The position numbers and the translations under genes were made by a program. This document shows, piece by piece, positions 49,080 to 57,851 of a stretch of DNA of 64,000 nt. Position 1 is the first letter of the stretch; every line of letters begins with the position of its first letter. The stretch comes from Selaginella moellendorffii. Its lineage: Eukaryota; Streptophyta; Lycopodiopsida; Selaginellales; Selaginellaceae. Under the pieces are notes generated by a model that saw only the letters and a program-made list of their open reading frames with translations, did no database searches and had not been told where the DNA came from. The DNA is taken from assembly GCF_000143415.4 (NCBI RefSeq), contig NW_003314356.1, forward strand, positions 169,462-233,461. Reading direction: 5' to 3'.

Positions 49080-49700
49080 AAACATCTTTTGTGTGATGGA
49101 CTTCACAAACGAGGAGATCACTCATGCAGACGAAGTCAGCTCCATCATTGACTTAATGGTGGGACTTGCGGAGGTGGAATCTTCAGTCCACTATATGATC
49201 TACGACTCCGAATCCTATCACAAGTTCTGGAAGGCCTTGAACGAGGTGAAGGCTCGGTTGAAAGGCAAGGAGATGCGGGAGATCCATGGGATAATGGCTA
49301 AGAAGAAGATACCGACGAATGTCCGCATCTTCACACTCGCCCTTGTTATTGGTCCTGCAGCAGAGTGGGACTGGAGTGACTTCCCAGCTTCGTTCGACAA
49401 GGCCGATCGAATTGATCTGAGGGAGGTCAATTTACCCGTGCCTGAGGAACTGAAGACGGCTATGGAGCTTTCGAATCCAGAGAAAGCTCCAGGTGCAGCA
49501 TGGGAAATGCTCAGCTGGGTCTTCAACGCAATAGCACCTGCTTCCGACTCCAAGGGCAAATGCGTTGTCGAGTATAACTGCGGCGGACTATTCTTTCGAG
49601 CCGCACTACTCAAGGGTGTCCCGTGTGTTGCGGTGACAAACTCCATTGAAGAGGTGACTTCAATGAAGCATATAATTACAGTTGCCAAAGAAAAACAGTA
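49080..49700 (+). other. Permuted (beta-class order) DNA methyltransferase-like region
   Basis: NIFCVMDFTNEEI and IIDLMVGLAE (position of motif IV), then about 110 residues including YDSESYHKFWKALNEVKARL, then NPEKAPGAAWEMLSW (motif X-like), then a hydrophobic strand with EYNCGGLFFRAALLKG and VPCVAVTNS (motif I and the acidic-loop position). IV before X and I is the beta-class order of N6-adenine/N4-cytosine methylases. Neither DPPY nor FxGxG is kept. Confidence 0.5.
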
Positions 49701-51626
49701 TCTTCTCTGCGAACCTGGTGAGTACGCACTTTAAGTTTAAATGTTATCTCACAAGCTCTGTATGCAGGAGCGTGGCCACCCCCAGATGCTGAAACGGCGT
49801 TAACAGCTACTGTTGAAGATACCCATGTTAGGCCGAGCTCACAACCTGCACAAGGTAAGGTCACGTGAGGCCTCACACCATTTTGATTATAGATCGTTGT
49901 GAATATTCAGACACGAGGACTGAAAAGCGCACTGGTGGCGCGTCGAAGAAGGACAAACAGACAAGCAATAGGAAAAAAGGAGGTACAAATTATATTTGCA
50001 ATGGCGTGTGGTCTCATGCCATTCCTTGCAGGAGACACTTCTTCAAAGGCAAAACAGGCAAGCACCAGCCAAGCTCAAACTGACAGTGGTCATAAAAAGT
50101 GAAAGCACGTTGGACAGTTGTCGGGATCAGAGGCGTTTAATTCGAAAAGGAAGAAGGGCAACGAAAAGATGATAGGTAATGCCTCGTGGTCACCACCTCC
50201 TGACTCAGATTCCTATGGCAGACTCCCCTTCCCCAATCTCAATGGAAAGGTACAATGGATGAGGGATGCTTTTCAAGTCAGGGCCACGTTTTTCTCATCT
50301 CGTCGTCTTCGAAGGGTGCAAGAACGTGCAGAAACCATGTTAAGATAGTCGGGTGAGGATACGGTCCTAGGTCACGCACTAAAACAGGCTATGGATGTCT
50401 TGTATTTTGAGATGGAGACTCGGCCAGATGATTTTCCCAAGATGGTCCTAGAAGAACAAGCCATCCAGCCTGAGCAGCCTATGGAAGAAATGCAGGAGGG
50501 GGATGAGGAGCCAGAGAAAAATAATGAGCAGGAAGAGCAGAAGGACGAAGAGGAGGACAAAGAAGAGGAGGACGAAGAAGAGGAGGACGAAGAGGACTTG
50601 GATGGTCCTCACAATGGTGACAATCACAATAACGACGACGACGATGATGACGACAATGGCCAGGCTGAGGTGGCCAAAGAGCAGCGGAGGAAGGTCATAC
50701 AAGACAAACCATCAGGTAAATAATAGTACATCCATTCCTAACCTTTTACCATTTCTAACATTGTCCATGTAGGTTGCAAAGCAAATGGTAAGTAGAGATT
50801 ATTCAGTTGAATTAAGATACAAATTCTAGCCTTTAGTGTCGAGGAAGGATAGTGCCAAGCAAGGGTTGAAACGTATGTCCAATCCTTCAGAATCAGCAGT
50901 GCGCCCAAGTGATATCGGTCCTAGTTCCTCAATAGCAGTTGATGGTAAATACAGTATAGTCGATTCAATGTGCTAATAAGTTTGTTTTTAGTAGCCAGTA
51001 GGGAGGATACCATCTGAATCGAAAGGAGATATTTGGACATGCATATGGATCCGCCAATGGACTCTACTTGCCTGCAAGAGTCATCAGAGCTGGTGGAGGC
51101 TACTATCCATATCAACGCCAAGCAAGCTGACCACGCTCCACTTGATGCTGCCCATACCACTGAGTCAATCTTGTCCACGTATCCAACTGACGGTGACCAG
51201 GCGCCATTGGACCCGCATGAGGCCGCCCCAGCCGCCGAGCCGGTCGTATCCTCATTTCCAACGGACTCAACGTGTGCCCAATTGTCTGACTACGTGCCGT
51301 TGGAACCTCCCTACACCGCCCTTGCTGCCTGTTCAGTCATGTCCACTTTGCCAACAGAGGCATCAGCTGAAATGGCGTGTGATCACACGCCATCGGAACC
51401 ACCCCATGCCACTGTTGAGCCAGTTGTACCAGAGTCTACAGCTGAAATGGCATGTGCCCACATGCCATCGGATGCGATTGACCCCACATTGCAGAGGAGA
51501 GTATTTCCGCCCTTCACGTTTCCTCGACCAAAACCCTCTCAACGACCATCGGGAGCACCATTCGCTAATATTGTAGATGGTAAAATTGACTTGTACCATT
51601 TTTTATGCTGACGCATTTCATTTCAG

Positions 51627-52489
51627 AGTCACAGCGAAGGTACTGTATCATTTTTTATCTGAACGGTGTCCTTTTCTCCCATGAGCATGGCTCGTCCTCG
51701 AATGTCACTGCACCCTCCAAAGCTTGCAGTCGCAAGTTGGTCAAAAGAGACAGATTCACATTAATCACACGGGAGAAACTGCGGGATCTAATAATGACCA
51801 TGCGACACTTAAAACAGAGGGCCGGGTTCAATTTGCAATTGGGAGTTTGGACATCCATAATGCGCCACAATGCATTAACGTTGCTACAGATGATGCACGA
51901 TCAGACGCGAGTAATATTACCATTTGACTTTCTCCTAACGCAGGAGGATTGCTTGACTATGGTCCATGTGAGGGGTAGCAAGCCCATCTTCGTCAAGCCA
52001 GAGGCTGTAGTGATGAACCGGACTGCTAGGTCAAGTGAAATCCTCATCATCGATGACTCGCCGATTAAAACTGCAGCGAACACGCACACATATGCAGTGC
52101 ACCCCATCTCTTGCAGTATGGAAACTAGGGAGAAGAAACCGTATGTTCTGGGGGACCTTGCAAAACGGCTTGGAGCGATGGTGATAGAGAACCGGCCAGT
52201 CCAGGAGGTGGCTGCAGAAATTAACCAAATGGCAGATGGAACGGTATATCAGAAGCCATTTGATCGGACAGACACCAGTCATCATTTATGGCATGTATAT
52301 TGTCTAGCCAAGCACTATCCGCATCTCCATAATCTGCTCAACCGGATGGGTTCTTCGACCACTGAACATGAGCATGGACGTATTAGAGAAGAGATGGCAT
52401 TACTATTGGGTTTAAATCCTGATAGTGTGGAGAGTGATGAAATTCCAAGATTATTGTATAGGCGTTGGAGGCAAAAAATAACAGTCTAA
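51627..52489 (+). other. FCP1/NLI-interacting-factor-like HAD domain (last exon)
   Basis: CIIFYLNGVLFSHE corresponds to HAD motif I (normally DxDxT/V), but both Asp positions are Tyr and Asn. RPGFNLQLGVWTSIM-like sequence (here AGFNLQLGVWTSIMRHN) fits the WTS/motif II strand, and EILIIDDSPIKTAAN fits motif III with the Asp pair kept. A dead or modified phosphatase fold is likely. The frame ends in TAA, and a palindrome half begins two bases later. Confidence 0.65.
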
Positions 52490-52907
52490 GATGGCATGTA
52501 TTTATTTAAAAATGTAACTTATTATGGCATGGGGTTCCATGCCATTGTATTAATATTAAAATACAATTCTTTGAGAGGATTTGCATTATACTAGAAGTGT
52601 TACAGCATGTTATTGGAAGTCTACGAAGTTGTTTTATTAATAAGGGGAAAGTAAAGATTGAATGGGGACTTGGGCTCCACCTAGACTCGGAGCAACTGAG
52701 CCAATATTAAAAGGATGGAAAGAAATTGGACGACGATGACAAGGAGAAGAGAGAGGTGAAGCAGTGGCAGGGGGAGGAGAAGTGATTGAGTAGACATTTC
52801 CTTGTTTAAAATAAAATGGCATGTGCCTCAATGCAGTTGAATTTTGTTATATTTATATACTATATAAAGGTTTGGAAACCTTATTTTACAAGTGGGATAA
52901 TGACAAT

Positions 52908-52931
52908 TCCCACTTTAACGAAATAAAGCTT
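52908..52931 (-). repeat. Right terminal inverted repeat of the 13 kb element
   Basis: Reads TCCCACTTTAACGAAATA then AAGCTT; reverse complement of 39858-39881 with one mismatch. Confidence 0.8.
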
Positions 52932-52939
52932 ATTCACAC

Positions 52940-54211
52940 CTTTTTAAGGTCACAACTCAAGGAATGCTCCAGAATATTTACAAATTTTTTATGACAACCA
53001 AGATCCCAAATCACTACTTCACAAACGATCAAAAGAAAAAATTCGTCTTGAGGACATGACGATATTCAGTTGTGGGAGGCAAACTATATAAGCTTGGACA
53101 TGACAACATCTTGAGAAGATGCATAGAATCACAAGAAGAGATTAAGGATCTACTCGATGAAGCTTATGCAGGAAGATCAGGAGGTCATTTTGTCAAAGAA
53201 ATTACAGCCAGGAAAGTGTTACAAGCTGGATTATGGTGGCCGACACTTTGGAAAGACACCACTTAGCATTGTCAAGAATGTGACATATGTCAAAGAATGA
53301 AGTTTCCACTAAGGAAACAAACTCAGGAACTCAATCCAACAATGGCATTGGAACCCTTCCAGCATTGGGGACTTGATTTTGTTGGACCTATAGCAAAAAG
53401 TAGTAAAGGAAATCAATATATTTTGGTCGCTACTGATTATATGACAAAATGGGCAGAAGCTCTCCCACTAAAGAAAGCCACAGCAAAAAATACAGCCAAG
53501 TTTCTCTATGAAACAATTATAACACGATATGGATTACCACAAGAAATTGTTACAGATCGAGGAACACATTTTCTGAATGAGACCATCGACATTCTTGTTA
53601 AAGAATTTATCATCAACCATAAGAAGTCGACACCATATTACCCCCAGGGTAATGGACAAATAGAATCAACAAACAAAACGCTTAAAAACATAATCAAGAA
53701 AATAGTCAAGACAAACCTTAAGGATTGGGATGAAAGAATTTACAATGCTCTTTGGGCTTACAGAACAACCTACAAAGTTTCAACAAATTCTACACCTTTC
53801 AAGTTTGCTTATGGCCTTGAAGTGTTAACACCACTAGAGTATACAGTACCATCCTTGAGAATGGCCATTGAACTTGAAATTAATCAAGAAGAATCGATCA
53901 AGAAAAGACTCACGATGCTTGAAAAACTCGATGAAGAAAGACTAAGTGTAATATGGACAATCGAAGCAATACAGGCTAGAAGGAAAGCTTATCAAGATCG
54001 CAAACAAGTCAAGAAAAACAAAGTGCATTACAAAGTAGGAGATTTTGTATTATGGTATTGTGGCAATGTGGATAAACTTGGAGGAAAACTCGTTCATCAA
54101 TGGGAAGGACCATTCAAGATTACAAGTATACAAATCCCAGGAACAGCAAAACTTGCAACTTTAGATGATGAAAAATTGCAAGTAGTTAAAAAAATTAACG
54201 TTTATTTTTAA
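52940..54211 (+). pseudogene. Ty3/gypsy integrase (Tat-like), nearly intact, two nonsense codons
   Basis: One frame from about 52940 to TAA at 54211. GGKLYKLGHDNILRRC and the HHCC zinc finger (HFVKEIT..., HCQECDIC) come first. They are broken by TGA at 53057-53059 and TAG at 53264-53266, the latter inside the finger. The catalytic core is complete: WGLDFVGP (Asp), VTDRGTHF (Asp) and YYPQGNGQIESTNK (Glu). The C-terminus has KVGDFVLWYCG and HQWEGPFKI (GPY/F module). FVGPI, TDYMTKW and ALWAYRTTYK are words typical of the Tat/Athila side of plant gypsy elements. No RT or LTR is attached: the left side ends at the 13 kb element's terminus. Confidence 0.85.
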
Positions 54212-55560
54212 AATAATTTATTTACCATTTGGAATAATAGGATATTTTCCTTATGCTTACGTAGGGATTAAAAATGCAGATTAATATCTAGAGCAAGATC
54301 AAAATATTTATTTAAAATATATGGCTCAATATTGAAACAAAAGATAAAACTCATGTAAATATTTAAGAGAAACCTGTACTAATGTTTTATCATAAAATTA
54401 TGCATTCATGTTTCATATATGACATGGTATCTAATATGGTATAAGATATTTCATACATATACAAATATAAAATCCATTTCTTAATAATATCCCAGTTGTA
54501 TGAAGATTTCATAGAAAATAAAACATTAGCTATTAGCTCAAAGAATAGCATAAAATTATAAATTATAACATTACACTTTGAGTAGCAATGAGTTTGATAA
54601 AAATTATATTAGATTAAAAATATTTACAAGAACATATTCTACTATTATTGTGGCATTGCAAAGATATAAGAGATATTTAAGGGTACATCAAACAATTTTA
54701 CTATATATACTAAATCAATAAAAAAAAACCCAAATCAGATAGTCATGTTTGAAAAAAAAAAAGAAAATTAAAAACTAATTATAATTTTATGTGAATTTTT
54801 AGTGAGAGTAAATTTATAGAAAAAAATAAAAATATTATTATCTTCTGTATAATATTATTGAACTTTATTTAATTTTTCTTATAGACTTGTTGAAAGTTAT
54901 TTAAAAGTTAAATTAATCAGCTTTAAACTTGCAATTTTATATTATGGATTGCAACTATAAATTAAACTACCTGAATAAAATACATTAATTTATAGATAGA
55001 AGTATTGATGATTTTAATGTTGCATGAAAAGAAGTTAGTCACTTTTAATAGAACGAACATATATAAAACACAAACCCAAATTAAGGTAGAAAAAATGAAT
55101 AGCATATTTTTCAAATTATTAGCTTGAATATATCATTAGTAAGTTGTAGTAAAAATTATATGCTCTTTTGAAGAAGTCTCATTTTTGAAGTGTATTCCTG
55201 ATATTCCTACTATTTAACTTTGGAACCAGAAGAAATTCACAAGAAAGTTCCATAGGGGGGAATAATGATGGTTTGAATGTAAGTTTTCTTTAGAAACTAT
55301 CAAAGTTTTATTTTGCTTCTTTTTACTAGGCTAACGTATTGCATGATAGGGTTTTCAAGAAGATATTTGACTTTGGGCATTTAGGAAGTCATGTCACTAA
55401 CTTGAGTGATGGGTAAATAAAAAATCAAAACTCAAATACTTATAGTTTCAAAGATGTGAGGTTCCCTTACTTTACTTTAATCTAGCCCTTATTTCAAAAT
55501 GAATATTCTTGGTGACAGTTTTCTAATTTGGTTTTACTTGCTGGAATTAAGCTTAAAAGT
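54212..55560. other. AT-rich, no gene seen
   Basis: Strongly AT-rich with A-runs at about 54720-54765. Stops occur in all frames. No LTR of the preceding integrase could be delimited. Confidence 0.6.
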
Positions 55561-55569
55561 TAATAAGCT

Positions 55570-57594
55570 CTAATTTCCAGGTTGGAGAGCAAATTTGAGA
55601 ATGTGATGAAGGAGAAACTCTATATCACTTAAAGTATTGCGGCTGCTAAGGAGCTACTTCAAGCATGGGATATGAAGTTCCTTACTAGTGCCCACACCGG
55701 CATAACACTTCCAAAATATGAAGAGCTTGAGGATGGATGGCTTCCTGATGGCAGCTCAAGCTTCATGGATTTCAAGAACTAGTTGGGCCAACCATTTTTC
55801 TCATGCTGCATGGCATATAGGTATATTGCAAGAAATTGACTTGCTTATGTAATCATGGCTCTTTTATAGGTATTTAAATCATTGCCTAGGTGCTCCAGTG
55901 TACACAACAAGTGTTTTTCTCAAGCTTTTAACTGGTGGGAAGAAACTTGGCATGTATGAGCCAGAGGTCCATTGTCCCACTGCACGGGAGCGAGAACTTT
56001 GTCCATGGTACTTGGAGTTGTGGAGCCAAATGCCATTTTGAGCTTTTGAGCTTGATTTCTACCTTGAGTGTCATCCAGGTTTGATGAGTAAACCTTCCTA
56101 GCAATAACTTATGTTTCTACTTTATTTATTATAGAGGCACTTTTGGAGGGAGTGGAAATGCCTCATGACAGAGATGAGATTCATATTGAGCAGCCTGAAG
56201 AGCAATATGTGGAGAACCCAGTTGAAAACTCTCTTACCCCATCTCATCTTACAGCAGTTGCTCATTCTCCAGATCCTACTGCCACTGCTTGTCCAGCCCC
56301 AACTATTCGAAATGTACGAAGGCAGCTCCATGGTAAGGACGTCCAAAAGAGTAAAAACTTGATTTCCAATGACCTTGCTTATTATAATTTAGTTATAGAT
56401 GTTGGAGAAACCAACTAGCACTCTATACACCAATGTACAAATGCATTCTTTCCATCTCTCCCCACTACTATAGAGGATGACCTCCAAGAGTTATCTTCAT
56501 CGGCTTCACATAAACAGGTATGATAAAAAACATGTATTAACTTTAATATTTCCTGGTTTTAAACACTATTCAGGTTCACCCTCTTTCTCCTATAGGAAGT
56601 GTTGGCAATGTGGAAATAGTTATTGGGGACTACTTTCAGCTTTCCAACAACGTGAGCCGAGAGTTTTCTATGTTCCATCGATAGATGCAAGGATTGGGAA
56701 TGAACAATACTTTCAGCATTGATCTTGTGTTCTTTGACTTGCTTGATGGGTTACCACCTTTACAAGGCGACACCCCATCCTAGAACATCCTTTGACTGGA
56801 CTATATTTCTCAAGTGGTGGATGTAGCATTCAAGGTGTTGCGATATGAGGGATTATGCTAGTCATTCTTCCCTGTTCTTTGTTTTGGGAAGGTCTTCTTG
56901 CAATGATGGCAGAGAATGATGACTCTAGATTGGTTGAGTTTGCATTAGGCTGCCTACTCTCAAACATCCCGGTCGAAACAAAAGGAGCAAGTGGCTGAAT
57001 CCAAAAGGTTTGCATTTCCTTATTTTTCATATTTTAAATTAATTGCCTCTTTTCATTGTAGGTTTTAGCATGGAACTACCATGCTCTCTGCTGCTACTCT
57101 TGCTATCATAGTATTACACAAGCTGATGAGCGTGTAGGTTTGGTATTGCCAGGATATGATAACTCAACAGATATCATCCCGAATGTCATTGATGAGGACC
57201 ATCATATAGAGTTCCTTAGCTATTGATACCATTCACCAAAGGCCTTGCAAATCCTCCTAGAGTTGTTTTGTCCTCCTAAATGCTACAGTAGGTTTTGGTT
57301 CGATGGTGCCAGCGGCTAAAGAGACTAGCTGTGCAGTTTTTGCACTGGAGAAGGAGAGTGCATTTGAAAGTGTTCTTGGGACCTTTCATTCAGGTGATAA
57401 TAAAGTATAAATTTCTCATTATAGTAATTCCATCATGGTTGTGTATATTAGGTGGATTGATGATGTGGGCTATAATTTACCATGTTATGTAGAAGCAATG
57501 GCACAAGCTCATATACAACAAGAGCCCACAGTTAGAGAGCATAATACTATACGAACTCCTCCTTTTGTGGATGTGGATGCCGAGGAAGACTAAG
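55570..57594 (+). pseudogene. Decayed gene with permuted methyltransferase-like region (relative of the 13 kb cargo)
   Basis: Exon-like pieces with many stops and shifts. 55640-55780 reads AAAKELLQAWDMKF and LPKYEELEDGWLPDG; 56140-56420 is an acidic/proline linker (MEGVEMPHDRDEIHIEQPEE). 56590-56640 reads GNVEIVIGDYFQL and 56718-56757 IDLVFFDLLDGLPP (motif IV position). 56830 onward reads VAFKVLRYEG, then in another frame LVILPCSLFWEGLLAMM. 57231-57280 reads SPKALQILLELFCPP (motif X-like) and 57289-57360 VGFGSMVPAAKE and CAVFALEKESAF (motif I). The order IV-X-I again is beta-class. It ends FVDVDAEED before TAA at 57592. No palindromes of the 13 kb type are present. The relation to the 46.9-52.5 kb gene is inferred from motif order. 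Confidence 0.5.
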
Positions 57595-57851
57595 TTTAGT
57601 TTTTTTTTAGTTGAATTTTTTAGTGGTAATATAGAGTTTCTTGTTTGACTTATGATATTTATTTTCTTATTAGACTTATATTATTTAGTTTTTTCTTGGA
57701 CTGAAAATATGTCTTAAGTTTTGAATAGAATTGTTGGTTTGTCCCGAACCAATCATTTAAACATCATTTTTTGTATTTGGTGGACTATTGACTTTCATTG
57801 ACTTGAGCTTAGCTCATAAACTACCCAACCCCCTCTCCAAGTAAGCCTTCC

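Larger units (their letters stand above)
46929..52489 (+). pseudogene. Ten-exon cargo gene: ParB/Srx-like + permuted DNA methyltransferase-like + acidic linker + FCP1-like domain
   Basis: Exons (GT-AG): 46929-46931 (ATG only), 47171-48349, 48404-49717, 49768-49854, 49893-49982, 50032-50715, 50773-50787, 50837-50944, 50992-51579, 51627-52489. All but the first two introns are phase 1 and most are 38-57 bp, which supports a single gene of about 1640 codons. Exon 2 has a charged linker, then a ParB/Srx-like stretch (TIDVSRIDIQSKYSHRLVP, ending IRFYAVSRQHSSLAMQ). Exon 3 has IIDLMVGLAE where beta-class methylases have DPPY, then KAPGAAWEMLSW and EYNCGGLFFRAALLKGVPC (motif X then I). Exon 6 is Glu/Asp-rich, exon 9 Pro/Thr-rich. 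Exon 10 is FCP1/HAD-like (FYLNGVLF; LIIDDSPIKT). Damage: TGA at 48269, 50100 and 51014, TAG at 50346, and a 2-bp AT shift near 48694. The methylase and HAD motifs are degenerate, so these domains may bind rather than catalyse. Confidence 0.7.
40083..52837. repeat. About 30 dispersed copies of a 22-bp palindrome (core GGCRTGNGGCCNCAYGCC)
   Basis: Clear copies start at 40487, 41247, 41393, 42735, 42792, 44638, 44708, 44806, 46311, 46549, 46957, 47034, 47094, 50001, 51372, 51447 and 52524. Variants are at 40083, 40400, 40886, 41009, 41086, 45388, 45463, 46390, 46683, 48372, 49862, 52491 and 52816. Ideal copies begin ATGGC and end GCCAT, so 22 bp with full dyad symmetry. The main variation is GGCATG/GGCGTG on the left and CATGCC/CACGCC on the right. 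Locations: four plus-gene introns, two in-frame coding sites, two inside the transposase frame, intergenic promoters, and just after stop codons. I saw none outside the TIRs. Confidence 0.9.
39858..52931. mobile_element. 13.07 kb DNA transposon with ParB-like/methyltransferase-like/FCP1-like cargo and element-wide palindromes
   Basis: Terminal inverted repeats of 24 bp with one mismatch lie at 39858-39881 and 52908-52931 (shared core TATTTCGTTAAAGTGGGA). Inside are two divergent genes: a DUF7869-like transposase on the minus strand (41414-44555) and a long multi-domain gene on the plus strand (46929-52489). About 30 palindromic 22-mers occur only between these termini. A TSD is uncertain: AAGCTC/AAGCTT flank the core, but being near-palindromic they could belong to the TIR. 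The right terminus abuts a gypsy integrase whose upstream part is not present on the left, so the insertion site is not clean. The superfamily is unresolved. Confidence 0.8.

Noticed and set aside
50391-50723. Separate acidic protein
   Set aside because: It is part of exon 6 of the cargo gene, in the same frame as neighbouring exon sequence after a TAG.
40083-52837. CRISPR-like array
   Set aside because: The repeats are irregularly spaced, palindromic and lie in coding, intronic and intergenic sequence of a plant transposon.
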